Assembly: GCA_000436835.1 (NCBI GenBank) | Contig: FR889161.1 | Location: 184,936-248,935, forward strand | From: Eubacterium sp. CAG:251 | Lineage (GTDB): Bacteria > Bacillota > Clostridia > Oscillospirales > Acutalibacteraceae | Reading direction: 5' to 3' | DNA: 64,000 nucleotides | Shown here: piece after piece, positions 35,183 to 44,085 of the stretch | How the letters are laid out: each line of letters begins with the position of its first letter | Position numbering within the stretch: the first letter of the stretch is position 1 | Program-made: the position numbers and the translations under genes | The notes under the pieces: model-generated | The model's input: the letters and a program-made list of their open reading frames with translations, nothing else | Told to the model about the DNA's origin: nothing | Databases searched by the model: none

Positions 35183-35214
35183 CAATCACCTACATAAATA
35201 TATGCAGGTGATTG
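35183..35214 (-). promoter_or_regulatory. Hairpin hiding the dacF ribosome site
   Basis: Minus strand: a 14-bp stem with one G-U pair and a TATT loop, whose 3' arm contains the AGGTGAT of dacF and is followed by TTTTG. It can act as a translational block, a partial terminator after gerW, or both. Confidence 0.6.
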
Positions 35215-35228
35215 AGATAATAACAAAA

Positions 35229-35633
35229 TTATTCAGCCTTAGCTTCTTCGCTTGCAGGTGCTTCTTCCTTGCTTTCAGGCTTAAGAAGTTCTGTAACCTT
35301 ATCAACAAGTTCAGGAATCATTGCAATAGCACGGTCAGCAGATGAGGTGTAGTTATTAATCTGCATCATTCTGCATTTGCCGTTTTCAATAACAATAAAA
35401 GCAACAGGAGTGATGGTGATACCACCGCCGCCGCCGCCGCCGAAAAGCTCTTGATTTTGCTTTGACGGAAGATCTGTACCGCCTGATGTAAAGCCGTAAG
35501 ACACCTTAGATACAGGAATTAAAGTAGTTGTACCTGTAACCATAGGTTCGCCGATAATAGTTGAAGTGTCAACCATCTGACGCATCTTTTCAAGAGTGTT
35601 TTCCATTATTTTGTTTACCGGAGTTTCCTTCAT
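35229..35633 (-). CDS. gerW: GerW family sporulation protein (YtfJ)
   Basis: Small protein that in Bacillus is needed for proper spore germination and is found in endospore formers. The domain shows the typical GEPMVTGTTTLIPVSKVSYGF opening (shown only in part: TTLIPVSKVSYGF), a run of seven glycines after ELF, then ITPVAFIVI. A C-terminal Glu/Ala-rich tail follows. The start at 35633 is nine bases after AGGGGA; an ATG two codons upstream overlaps the stop of the DUF2953 gene as ATGA. Its presence supports a spore-forming host. Confidence 0.92.
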   Translation of the reverse strand: MKETPVNKIMENTLEKMRQMVDTSTIIGEPMVTGTTTLIPVSKVSYGFTSGGTDLPSKQNQELFGGGGGGGITITPVAFIVIENGKCRMMQINNYTSSADRAIAMIPELVDKVTELLKPESKEEAPASEEAKAE

Positions 35634-35635
35634 AA

Positions 35636-36430
35636 TCATTTATCCCCTTTAATAGATTTTTTATTTATAATTAAATTTTTGATAAATATAAATATTGCTT
35701 TAAAGCCGACCTTTAATATAAGTTTGACATTAATGCTTGCTATAAGCTGAAATTCAAACTCTGTTCTCTCTGCAAGAAAATCAGGCTGAATATAATCATC
35801 GAAATTGTCAACCTTCATACCATTTAAAATCATACCCTTAAGCGGATAATAATATTTGCAAAGGGTACCGTAGGCACGAGCGATAAGGTCTGCATCACCG
35901 CCGCCCACCAGTATCATAACATAAAGTGAGTAAATATGTAAACCCCTAAATAGCGTTAAAACAGCATTATTCGCAGTTTCTGCCACATTTGTTAACAAAT
36001 CGAGTATTCCGACAATGCCCTGCGTATCCCAAATTTTTTTAAGTGGGTTAGGCTTTGGCGGCTGTTCACTCTTTTTATCTTCACTTTTGACTTCCTCTGT
36101 TTTTTGAGTTTCGTCAGTTTCGAGAGATTTTGCCTCAGTCTCTACGGCAACGTTGGAAACTTTTTCAATAGGAGTTTGCGTTTCTTTGTTCTTTTTGTCT
36201 TTCTTGCTATTCTTTTTATTTTTGCTTTCCTTAGCTACTTCTTCTGCCTTTTTTTCAGGAAAAAGCACAAAAGAAAGAATTTTCGAAAGAACTATATCCT
36301 TTTCAATAAAAAGGATTTGAATTTTTGTGTGCCAACCTTTGTCATAAACAAGAGTGACGGTAGCCGAAAGAGATAGAATTGCAATAATGATTACTGCCAA
36401 AACAGCAACAATTATAAGAAATACTTTCAT
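35636..36430 (-). CDS. DUF2953 membrane protein
   Basis: A 264-residue protein with an N-terminal membrane segment (VFLIIVAVLAVIIIAILSL), a long Lys/Glu-rich low-complexity linker (about 65-125) and a C-terminal part with LVGGGDADLIARAYGTL, the hallmark of DUF2953, which lies beside gerW in many Clostridia. The function is unknown; the conserved link with GerW suggests a sporulation or envelope role. The start overlaps the scpB stop by one base. Confidence 0.82.
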   Translation of the reverse strand: MKVFLIIVAVLAVIIIAILSLSATVTLVYDKGWHTKIQILFIEKDIVLSKILSFVLFPEKKAEEVAKESKNKKNSKKDKKNKETQTPIEKVSNVAVETEAKSLETDETQKTEEVKSEDKKSEQPPKPNPLKKIWDTQGIVGILDLLTNVAETANNAVLTLFRGLHIYSLYVMILVGGGDADLIARAYGTLCKYYYPLKGMILNGMKVDNFDDYIQPDFLAERTEFEFQLIASINVKLILKVGFKAIFIFIKNLIINKKSIKGDK

Positions 36431-37038
36431 TATTCAACCCCCTCTTCAAAACTTTCTGCATCAGGGATATCAGGTTCTTTGCTCTTTTCATCCTCAAAAA
36501 GCGAGGTTTGAGAATCGTCCTGCTTTTCCTCCTCAGGTAAATCCGGCAAATCATCGAGGCTGTTAAGAGAAAAGCAGCGCAAAAATCTGTCCGTCGTACC
36601 GTATACAAGAGGTCTTCCGGGTAAATCAAGCCTGCCCTTTTCCTCAATAAGCCCTTTTTGGATAAGATTAGATACCGGACCTGAACAATCGACGCCACGT
36701 ATTTGCTCAATAAAAGAACGTGTAACAGTCTTATTATAAGCCACAATTGCAAGAACTTCAAATGCCGCCTGACTTAAAGGAGTATTCTTCTTAATTTCAA
36801 GAAGTCCTCTGACTTCATCAGAATATTCCTCTCTTGTGCAAAGTTGATATTTGCCGTCAATGCGAATAAGTCTTAAACCACGATTATTTTCATCATACAT
36901 AGCTTCAAGATGGCCGAGCATTTTAATAACGTTTTCAACATCAACATCAAGCACTTCAGCCAATTTACCCGGCTCAACAGGATCGCCTGCCGCAAAAAGC
37001 ATAGCCTCAAGAGAAGCCATAATATTATTACCGCTCAA
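36430..37038 (-). CDS. scpB: Segregation and condensation protein B
   Basis: Kleisin-interacting subunit of the SMC-ScpAB condensin that organises the chromosome. Two winged-helix domains are visible (LEAMLFAAGDPVEPGKLAEVL and PLSQAAFEVLAIVAYNKTVT, with IRGVDCSGPVSNL). The C-terminus is extended and acidic. Start: a TTG at 37038 has GAGGTGA seven bases upstream; an ATG at 37044 is too close to that site, and one at 37020 is possible. It overlaps the end of scpA. Confidence 0.94.
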   Translation of the reverse strand: MSGNNIMASLEAMLFAAGDPVEPGKLAEVLDVDVENVIKMLGHLEAMYDENNRGLRLIRIDGKYQLCTREEYSDEVRGLLEIKKNTPLSQAAFEVLAIVAYNKTVTRSFIEQIRGVDCSGPVSNLIQKGLIEEKGRLDLPGRPLVYGTTDRFLRCFSLNSLDDLPDLPEEEKQDDSQTSLFEDEKSKEPDIPDAESFEEGVE

Positions 37039-37750
37039 TATCATTCACCTCGTCCATCATTTGTACAGTTGGATTATTCATTTCGCCATCAATCAGAATT
37101 TTTTTAGTTTTAGCAAGCTCAAGCACAGCAAGAAACGTTGCCACCATATCGCTTTTGGTTTCAGCGTCAGTAAATAAATTTAAAAATTTGACTTTTTTGC
37201 CACCAAAAAGCTTTTTCATAACGGTAGACACTTTTGAAGCGACTGCCACAAATTTCTTTGCAACAATTACCTTAAACGAATCAAGCGGAGGCGGTAATTT
37301 ACGTCTTCCCCTGCCTGCAGCATTAATATATGCACTCAAAAGCTCCTCACCCTCGTGAAAACGCTCATAATCATAATTGATGTGACCTTCTTCAGGTTGA
37401 CGAACAAATCTGTTAAAACCGTCAGTTTGTTTTGCAAGCTTGCCTGCCATTATTTTACAATCCTGATATTCAATAAGTTCTCCGGTAAGTTCCTTTTTAA
37501 GAATTTCCGCTTCCTCGTGCCGAGGCAAAAGCGATACTGTTTTAATATAAATCAACCTCGCAGCCATTTCGAGAAATTCGCCGGCAATATCAAAATCCTG
37601 TTCTTGCATCTGCCTAACATAATCAAGATACTGATTTACAAGCTCAACTATAGGAATATCGTTAATATTTAATTTATGCTTTGAAATAAGATGAAGTAAA
37701 AGGTCCATCGGACCTTCAAAAACATCTATTTTATAACTAAGCTGTTCCAT
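37028..37750 (-). CDS. scpA: Segregation and condensation protein A (kleisin)
   Basis: Kleisin subunit bridging SMC heads in condensin. N-terminal FEGPMDLLLHLISKHKLNI and the segment FLEMAARLIYIKTVSLLP are diagnostic; the C-terminal winged helix contains FLAVLELAKTKKI. 240 residues is normal. Its stop overlaps the scpB start, and the site-2 protease gene ends three bases upstream, so all are one operon. Confidence 0.95.
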   Translation of the reverse strand: MEQLSYKIDVFEGPMDLLLHLISKHKLNINDIPIVELVNQYLDYVRQMQEQDFDIAGEFLEMAARLIYIKTVSLLPRHEEAEILKKELTGELIEYQDCKIMAGKLAKQTDGFNRFVRQPEEGHINYDYERFHEGEELLSAYINAAGRGRRKLPPPLDSFKVIVAKKFVAVASKVSTVMKKLFGGKKVKFLNLFTDAETKSDMVATFLAVLELAKTKKILIDGEMNNPTVQMMDEVNDIER

Positions 37751-37753
37751 TAA

Positions 37754-38437
37754 TTACCTCACCAAAAGACCAAACAAAAGCTTTGGAATTATGCCTACAA
37801 CACTCATAAGAGCATTAGAAAGCAAAGAAATAGGAGTATCAAGCACACCTGTAAAGAGAGCAATCATAATTGCAATCATAATATATCTTTCATATTTCAT
37901 ATAGCCAAAATACTTGTCATCAGGCAAAACGGCAAGCAAAATTCTGGAGCCGTCAAGCGGAGGAATCGGAATAAGGTTAAATACTGCAAGTGTTACATTT
38001 ACGCTTGCGGCAAAATAGAAGAAATAAGCAACAGCATAAGTAACAGTACTGTTAAGTCCTGCAAAATCAAGTATTCCATAGTAGAAAAACAGAGATACAA
38101 AAGCCATTAAAAGGTTGGAGGCAGGACCGGCAAGTGCGGTAAGTGCCATTCCCTTTTTAGGATTTTTAAAATTATTCGGATTAATAGGTACGGGATTTGC
38201 GTAGCCAATACCAAAAAGAAAAATCATTATTGTGCCAAGCAGATTAAGGTGAGCAAACGGGTTAAATGTCAGTCTGCCCTGATTTCGTGCAGTATGATCG
38301 CCAAGTTTATCAGCCATTAAGCCATGGGCAAGTTCGTGAATAGGTAAGCAACAAAACACGACAAAGCAACGTGACAAAATAGCAATAATTGCCTCTATAT
38401 AATTACCTGATCTTAAATATGAAAGAATTGAAAGCAT
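37754..38437 (-). CDS. Site-2 protease family membrane metalloprotease (M50)
   Basis: A 227-residue protein with about six membrane segments, the zinc motif HELAHG near residue 35 and the second-metal motif NLIPIPPLDGSR near 160. This short YwhC-like form is often found just before scpA in Firmicutes. It probably cleaves a membrane-embedded protein, but no target is known. AAGGATG precedes the ATG. Confidence 0.93.
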   Translation of the reverse strand: MLSILSYLRSGNYIEAIIAILSRCFVVFCCLPIHELAHGLMADKLGDHTARNQGRLTFNPFAHLNLLGTIMIFLFGIGYANPVPINPNNFKNPKKGMALTALAGPASNLLMAFVSLFFYYGILDFAGLNSTVTYAVAYFFYFAASVNVTLAVFNLIPIPPLDGSRILLAVLPDDKYFGYMKYERYIMIAIMIALFTGVLDTPISLLSNALMSVVGIIPKLLFGLLVR

Positions 38438-38468
38438 AGAATCATCCTTGTTTTCATTTTATTTTTTA

Positions 38469-39296
38469 TTATTTTTTATCGGCAACAACCATTCTGTCAT
38501 TGCCATATAAGTCTTTAAAAACATTAATATTATTAAAATTTGAAAGTATATGCAAAATATCTTTTCCCTGTTCGTCTCCGATTTCTAAGAAAAGCTTGCC
38601 GTTTTTATTAAGTTTATTATTCCAATTATCGTTGATTATACGATAAAAGTCAAGTCCGTCTTTTCCGCCGTCAAGAGCCATAAGCGGTTCTTTTAAAACC
38701 TCACATTGCAAACAAGCGATATCATCGCTTTTAATATAAGGTGGATTTGAAATAATTATATCGGCATTCTCAAGCTCAAAAAAGCTGTCACTTTTGCAAA
38801 TATCACCTTGTATGATTTTAACATTTTCAATGCCTTTTGCGTTTTTTTTCAAATAAATGAGCGCATCTTCACTTTTTTCAATAAGATAAACGAAAGCATT
38901 TTTGCACTTTTTTGCAATGCTTAAGCCGATACATCCGCTGCCGGCACATAAGTCATAAACAGTGCATTTTTCAAGTGTTTTAATATAATCAATTGCTTTT
39001 TCAACAAGCTCTTCCGTTTCAGGACGAGGAATCAATACACCCTTGCCTATATAAAATTCGCTTTCATAAAAATCCCATTTGCCCAAAACATATTGAAGCG
39101 GTTGACCGTCTTTCAATTTCCAAAGCATATCGGCAAGTTTTTTGTTTGGTACAAAATCGTTTCTGTGTAAGTCATATTCGCTGTTTTTAATATTTAAAAT
39201 TGAGCAAACAACGCAAAGCGCTTTAAAATCGCTTTCGTCAACACCGTTTCTTTCTAAAAAAGTAACAGCATAGCTGTATGCCTCTTTCAATATCAT
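38469..39296 (-). CDS. prmC: Release factor glutamine methyltransferase
   Basis: Methylates the GGQ glutamine of RF1/RF2 using S-adenosylmethionine. The SAM site VYDLCAGSGCIGLSIA and the catalytic NPPY (IISNPPYI) are present, after an N-terminal helical domain ending at LQYVLGKWDFY and RPETEELVE. 275 residues is normal. Its ATG overlaps the DUF1385 stop by four bases, the common Clostridia order. Confidence 0.94.
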   Translation of the reverse strand: MILKEAYSYAVTFLERNGVDESDFKALCVVCSILNIKNSEYDLHRNDFVPNKKLADMLWKLKDGQPLQYVLGKWDFYESEFYIGKGVLIPRPETEELVEKAIDYIKTLEKCTVYDLCAGSGCIGLSIAKKCKNAFVYLIEKSEDALIYLKKNAKGIENVKIIQGDICKSDSFFELENADIIISNPPYIKSDDIACLQCEVLKEPLMALDGGKDGLDFYRIINDNWNNKLNKNGKLFLEIGDEQGKDILHILSNFNNINVFKDLYGNDRMVVADKK

Positions 39297-40264
39297 TTTA
39301 TCTCATCATCCTCGGGATTATCCGTAATAACTGCCTTAAGAGATTCAATACCGACCTCTATAATATCATCAGTCGGTTCTTTAGTAGTAAGTCTTTGCAT
39401 CCACAAACCGGGTGCGCTCAAAATCTTAACAAGCAAATTATCATGTTTACCTGCATACTTAATAAACTCATATCCAACACCCATAAGAAGCGGAATGAAT
39501 GCAAGCTTTAAAAGCATCCACAATACTCTAACTTGAGCAATTGAGGGAAATATCTTAGACAAAACAGTGCTGAAAATAATGCTGAAAATAAGCATTACAA
39601 AGATAAAAGAAGTTCCGCATCTCGGATGAAAACGACAGCTTTCACGTACATTTTCAACTGTAAGTTCTTTGCCGGCTTCATAGCAGGCAATTGATTTATG
39701 CTCTGCTCCGTGATACATAAAAGTACGCTTAATGTCCTTCATTTGGCTTACAATTGCAATGTAGATTACAAAAATAAGTATTTTCATAACACCCTCAATT
39801 GTTCCCTGCCAAGGTGTTAATGAGCCGTCAAAAGCCTGATTAAGCTTATTAAATGCAAGAACAGGAAGATAGAAGAAAATCACAAAAGCAAGTGCAAATC
39901 CTAAAACAGTAGCAATGCCCATCAAAATGTTCATAAATTTATCGCCAAGTTTGTCAGTAAGCCATTTTTCAAACTTATTCATCTCAACATCTTCAAGGTC
40001 TTCCATACCTGACGCTTCAGCTGAATACATAAGCATTCTATAGCCCAAAATCATTGATTCCACAAAATTGACCATACCTCTGATTACCGGCAATCCCCAA
40101 AATTTATGCTTATCACGTAAATGATTAAATTCGTGATGTTTAACAACAATATCTCCGTCAGTTTTGCGAACGGCTGTTGCTATGCCACGGGGACCTTGCA
40201 TCATAACTCCCTCAATAAGAGCCTGTCCTCCGACTGAGGTTTTATGCATTTTCTTATCTTTCAT
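39293..40264 (-). CDS. DUF1385 membrane protein (YqhQ-like)
   Basis: A 323-residue protein with about four membrane segments. The N-terminal GGQALIEGVMMQGP and the central MYHGAEHKSIACYEAG and CRFHPRCGTSF motifs define DUF1385. Function unknown; it is regularly encoded before prmC and the release factor gene. GAAAGG precedes the ATG. Confidence 0.9.
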   Translation of the reverse strand: MKDKKMHKTSVGGQALIEGVMMQGPRGIATAVRKTDGDIVVKHHEFNHLRDKHKFWGLPVIRGMVNFVESMILGYRMLMYSAEASGMEDLEDVEMNKFEKWLTDKLGDKFMNILMGIATVLGFALAFVIFFYLPVLAFNKLNQAFDGSLTPWQGTIEGVMKILIFVIYIAIVSQMKDIKRTFMYHGAEHKSIACYEAGKELTVENVRESCRFHPRCGTSFIFVMLIFSIIFSTVLSKIFPSIAQVRVLWMLLKLAFIPLLMGVGYEFIKYAGKHDNLLVKILSAPGLWMQRLTTKEPTDDIIEVGIESLKAVITDNPEDDEIK

Positions 40265-40277
40265 ACTTTTAAGCCTT

Positions 40278-41819
40278 TCAGTTTTTGTTAATTTCTACGC
40301 CCTCATTAATTTCAGCATCCTGCACAGTCTCATTTTGCTTCATATCATTAAGTTCATTTTTAGTCGGACTGTTTTCAACAGGAAGATAAATGGTAACAAG
40401 TGTACCCTTGCCCTCTTGACTGTCAATTTCAAGTTTGCCGTGATGAAGATTAACTATCTCGTTTGTAACAGCAAGACCTATGCCTGAGCCTCTGACCGAA
40501 ACATTTGCTTTATAAAACTTTTCTTTTACGTGCGGCAAATCCTCTTTACTTATTCCGCAACCTTGGTCAGCAATAGCAATTTTAACAAAATTTTGATTAT
40601 CAAGCTTAGTGAACTCTGCTTTAACAAATATTTTGCTTGGCGAACGTGAATACTTAAGCGCATTATCAAGAATATTCATAAACACCTGTTTTAATCTGTT
40701 AGCATCAGCATTTGCAATCGCCGGTACTTCAGGAATACTGTATTTAACCTCAATTCCGTCTCTAAGCGCTCTTTCACGAAATGTGAATACCGTTTCGTCA
40801 AGTTCGGCAAATAAGTCAGTCTTAGCAAGGCGAAGATTCATTCTTCCGCTTTGAAGTCGTGAGAAATCAAGAAGCTCCTCAACAAATCCTTCAAGTCTTC
40901 CCGCTTCCTTAACAATAACCTGCAAACCTTTGCGTGTAAGTTCATCAACTGAATCATCTGTACCGAGCATAAGTGTTTCGCCCCAGCCTTTAATTGATGT
41001 AAGCGGTGTACGAAGCTCATGAGAAATGGTTGAAATAAAATCATTTTTCATTTTATCTGTAGTTGAAATTTCCTCAGCCATTGTATTAATAGAGTCGCAA
41101 AGATTACCTATTTCATCGTCATATTTTTTTTCAATTCGAGCAGAATAATCGCCCTGTGATATTTTTTTAGTGGTTTCAGTTATTTCCTGAACCGGAAAAA
41201 TAATTGAACGTATAAAAAACAAATTAGAAAATATAATTAATGCAAAAACAATAATAAGCGCCGCTAAAACAAGAAATATAAGCGTTGTAACCTGCCTGTC
41301 AATTTGTTCAAGTGAAGACAAAACACGAATGGCTCCGACATTGTCTCCGTTTGAATCCTTAATGATTCTGCAAACTGCCATAACCTTTTCGCCGTTGCTG
41401 ATTTTACCGATATATTTAGCTTTATTGTTGTCATTTTGAAGCGCCTGCGTATAATCAGGCATATCTTGTTTTTCAATAGCAAAACCGCTTGACGATACAA
41501 CAACATTGCCGTCAATATCAATTATCCAGGTAGTAGTTTTTTCCTTATAACTGTAGCTGTCAATATATTCTGCGGCTGACTGTTCAAGAGTATTACCCGC
41601 ATCAAGATTTGCGCTGAAATAACTGACAGCAGTTGAAGAAGCGCCGGAATTGAGTATACTTTCGACATTGGAATAATATGTATTTTTAATTGAAAAGGCT
41701 GAAATAATAAAAACAATAATAAAAAATACTACAATAACGCCTATAATATTAATAAGCCATCTTAGTGTAATACCGTCAATTTTAGGTAAATGCAATTTTT
41801 CCTTAGAAAATTTTTTCAT
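40278..41819 (-). CDS. Sensor histidine kinase, PhoR/ResE/WalK type
   Basis: A 513-residue membrane kinase: first membrane span near 25-45, an extracellular sensor of about 130 residues, second span near 180-200, HAMP linker (FPVQEITETTKKISQGDYSARI in part), HisKA with the phosphorylated His267 in SHELRTPLTSIKGW, and HATPase with NILDNALKYS, DQGCGI and GSGIGLAV. The start at 41819 has AGGA nine bases upstream; a six-codon extension has no site. It is the last gene of a lipoprotein-regulator-kinase operon. The signal is not known, though the promoter repeats look like Pho boxes. Confidence 0.93.
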   Translation of the reverse strand: MKKFSKEKLHLPKIDGITLRWLINIIGVIVVFFIIVFIISAFSIKNTYYSNVESILNSGASSTAVSYFSANLDAGNTLEQSAAEYIDSYSYKEKTTTWIIDIDGNVVVSSSGFAIEKQDMPDYTQALQNDNNKAKYIGKISNGEKVMAVCRIIKDSNGDNVGAIRVLSSLEQIDRQVTTLIFLVLAALIIVFALIIFSNLFFIRSIIFPVQEITETTKKISQGDYSARIEKKYDDEIGNLCDSINTMAEEISTTDKMKNDFISTISHELRTPLTSIKGWGETLMLGTDDSVDELTRKGLQVIVKEAGRLEGFVEELLDFSRLQSGRMNLRLAKTDLFAELDETVFTFRERALRDGIEVKYSIPEVPAIANADANRLKQVFMNILDNALKYSRSPSKIFVKAEFTKLDNQNFVKIAIADQGCGISKEDLPHVKEKFYKANVSVRGSGIGLAVTNEIVNLHHGKLEIDSQEGKGTLVTIYLPVENSPTKNELNDMKQNETVQDAEINEGVEINKN

Positions 41820-41852
41820 TACTGTTAGTCCTGCCATTATAAAAAAATAAAA

Positions 41853-42566
41853 TTATTGATTATCCGTTATCCACTTATAGCCAAGTCCCCAAATAGTTAC
41901 AAGCCTTGTCGGACTTGATGGATTATCCTCAATTTTCATTCTTAAGCGTCTGATATTTACGTCTACAATTTTTTCGTCTCCGAAATAATTAGCACCCCAA
42001 ACAGTCTTAAGAATATCTGTTCTTGAAAGAGCAGCATTCGGATTTTTAAAGAAATATTCAATAATTTGAAATTCAACTTGAGTAAGTTCTATCATTTCAC
42101 CGTTCTTTGAAAGGGTACGATTACGAAGGTTAAGTTCAAATTCATCAAGAATAATACTGTCGCCCGTTGTATCATTTTTTCTAAAACCACGTGTCATTTC
42201 TACTCTTCTGTAAACAGCGTCAACCCTTGCCATAAGTTCGCTTGGCGAAAACGGCTTAGTAACATAATCGTCAGCACCGTACATAAGACCTGTAACCTTG
42301 TCCATTTCCTGAGTTTTAGCACTAAGCATAATAATACCCAAATCACTTGAACGTTTGCGAAGTTCCTTACAAACAGAAAGGCCGTCAAGCTCCGGCATCA
42401 TAATATCAAGAATTGCAACATCAAAGCCTGTTTCATCCTGAGAAAACTTTTCCAGCGCAACTGCACCATTTTCAGCCTGCTCAACATTGTAACCGCTTCG
42501 TGTCAAATTGATAACTATAAACTCTCTGATAGATTCTTCGTCTTCGGCAACAAGCACTTTTTTCAT
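41853..42566 (-). CDS. OmpR/PhoB-type response regulator
   Basis: A 237-residue regulator: receiver domain with the acidic pocket AEDEES, phospho-accepting Asp in LDIMMPELDG (near residue 53), LSAKT and the Lys of VTKPFSP; then a winged-helix DNA-binding domain ending LVTIWGLGYKW. Such proteins bind direct repeats with 10-11 bp phasing, which are seen upstream of its own operon at 43978-44017. AGGAGGT precedes the ATG. Confidence 0.94.
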   Translation of the reverse strand: MKKVLVAEDEESIREFIVINLTRSGYNVEQAENGAVALEKFSQDETGFDVAILDIMMPELDGLSVCKELRKRSSDLGIIMLSAKTQEMDKVTGLMYGADDYVTKPFSPSELMARVDAVYRRVEMTRGFRKNDTTGDSIILDEFELNLRNRTLSKNGEMIELTQVEFQIIEYFFKNPNAALSRTDILKTVWGANYFGDEKIVDVNIRRLRMKIEDNPSSPTRLVTIWGLGYKWITDNQ

Positions 42567-42583
42567 ACATATACCTCCTAAAA

Positions 42584-43906
42584 TCAGTATACTTTAATCA
42601 TATCTTTTAAGGTTTGAATATTTATATCAATATCGGAACTTTTGTTTACCTTAGCAAGATAAACAAAGCCGCTGTTTTTCATAATCATTGTATAGTCTTT
42701 ATATTTAGGGTCATTAACGCTGTAGTTTGAATTGATAAGTGTAACTATTTCAAAAACATTACTCTTATTTTTTTTATTGATAATTGTAAGTTTTCTTGAT
42801 TCACTGTCATAATTCGCTTTAACCTTAGAAAAATCATCATCGTCAATCACAAGAATATAACCGTCACGCTTGCAAGAAAACGAATAACATTTATGCGATA
42901 AAACTGTATTACCGTAATTCACCCAATTTTGAGACGTAATCTCAGATGATTGCTTTTTAGAAGAAGTATCCTCAGGAATCTCGATATATCCGTCGTCGTC
43001 AATATCACGGCATGTTACCTGACTTGAACGTAAAGTTTCCTTAGTTCTTCCCGTCGAATAGCTGTAAAACGGAGAAATAATTGAATTGTAATAATCAGAC
43101 CAATAAATAAATTCCGTCACCATTGATGAACCGTCGGCGCAAAGCGCATCGGCATAAATAGAAGTACCCTCATCGGTTTTAGCATACTTTATACTCTCAA
43201 ATGAAGTAATCGTGCTGTCAAGCCTTGTTTCGCCGATAAGTTCCCTCTTACCTGTTCCAAACGAATAAAGCTCTGCTCTCGGGTTTTCGCTCGAAGTGCC
43301 GGTTGCAAAAACAAGAAGTTCCATAACACCGTCATCATTAGCGTCAACACAAATAAAATTACTGCCTGTAATTGCTTTTGAAACAGATTTTAATGAATAT
43401 TTGTTGTCATTTTCATTTTGAGAATAAACGTTAATGGATGTACCGGTTTGCTTTGATACAACGCTCCAACAAACAATTATTTCCAATTTTCCATCATTAT
43501 TAAAATCGCAAAAATCAACACTGTTTACATCGGTAGCAGTACCGTCAACATTTGCAATAACGCTCCAACGCTCACCGCTTTTTTTAATAACCGCCATAGA
43601 AATCGTGCCAACCTTGTTTGACGGTTCATAAAATGCTACGGCCTCATTAATTTTATCGCCGTCAATATCTTTTAAAATGAAAGACGTTGTATAATTTCCC
43701 GTTGCCGGAATTTTGATTGAATAGCCGCTTTTACAATATTCATCAACAGCGCTTTGAACACCTGCATTATCACCGCTCGGAGAAATGGGAGAAATCAAAT
43801 CATCAATCGAGGAAGAGAGCCGAAAGCTATTACAGCCGCAAAACAAAAATGCAACAAGGCACAATATGGCAATTATTTTTACACCCTTAAATTTAGGCAC
43901 ATGCAC
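42584..43906 (-). CDS. Lipoprotein with FG-GAP/VCBS-like repeats
   Basis: A 440-residue secreted protein with a lipobox LFCGC near residue 24. Calcium-binding-like repeats of FG-GAP type recur: DIDGDKINE, DFNNDGKLE, DANDDGVME and DIDDDGYIE, spaced as in beta-propeller proteins. It is the first gene of the two-component operon and, being surface-anchored, might feed a signal to the kinase; that is inference. GGAGGAG precedes the ATG. Confidence 0.85.
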   Translation of the reverse strand: MHVPKFKGVKIIAILCLVAFLFCGCNSFRLSSSIDDLISPISPSGDNAGVQSAVDEYCKSGYSIKIPATGNYTTSFILKDIDGDKINEAVAFYEPSNKVGTISMAVIKKSGERWSVIANVDGTATDVNSVDFCDFNNDGKLEIIVCWSVVSKQTGTSINVYSQNENDNKYSLKSVSKAITGSNFICVDANDDGVMELLVFATGTSSENPRAELYSFGTGKRELIGETRLDSTITSFESIKYAKTDEGTSIYADALCADGSSMVTEFIYWSDYYNSIISPFYSYSTGRTKETLRSSQVTCRDIDDDGYIEIPEDTSSKKQSSEITSQNWVNYGNTVLSHKCYSFSCKRDGYILVIDDDDFSKVKANYDSESRKLTIINKKNKSNVFEIVTLINSNYSVNDPKYKDYTMIMKNSGFVYLAKVNKSSDIDINIQTLKDMIKVY

Positions 43907-43931
43907 TCCTCCTTATAAATAAATCTATAAT

Positions 43932-43937
43932 ATTATA
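43932..43937 (-). promoter_or_regulatory. -10 element of the lipoprotein/two-component operon
   Basis: Minus strand TATAAT. No good -35 is found at 16-18 bp, which fits a promoter that needs an activator bound to the repeats at 43978-44017. Confidence 0.5.
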
Positions 43938-43977
43938 ACAGAAAGTAACAATAAAATAAACAACTATTTTAAAAATA

Positions 43978-44017
43978 ATTACACAAATATTACATAGCAT
44001 TTATAGCAATATTACAC
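43978..44017. promoter_or_regulatory. Four 11-bp-phased TTACA repeats (Pho-box-like)
   Basis: TTACA at 43979, 43990 and 44012 and TTATA at 44001: exact 11-bp spacing over four units, each one helical turn. This is the layout bound by PhoP/PhoB-type regulators (TTAACA-like repeats in Bacillus). Confidence 0.6.
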
Positions 44018-44045
44018 AAATTAATTTTTGTAACCGTTTGGGTAT

Positions 44046-44076
44046 AAAAAAATCCCCGATTTTTCGAGGGATTTTT
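44046..44076 (-). terminator. Terminator after the DUF2804 gene
   Basis: Minus strand AAAAATCCCTCGA pairs with TCGGGGATTTTT around an A-rich loop and is followed by a run of T. Confidence 0.85.
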
Positions 44077-44085
44077 AAAGGTAGG

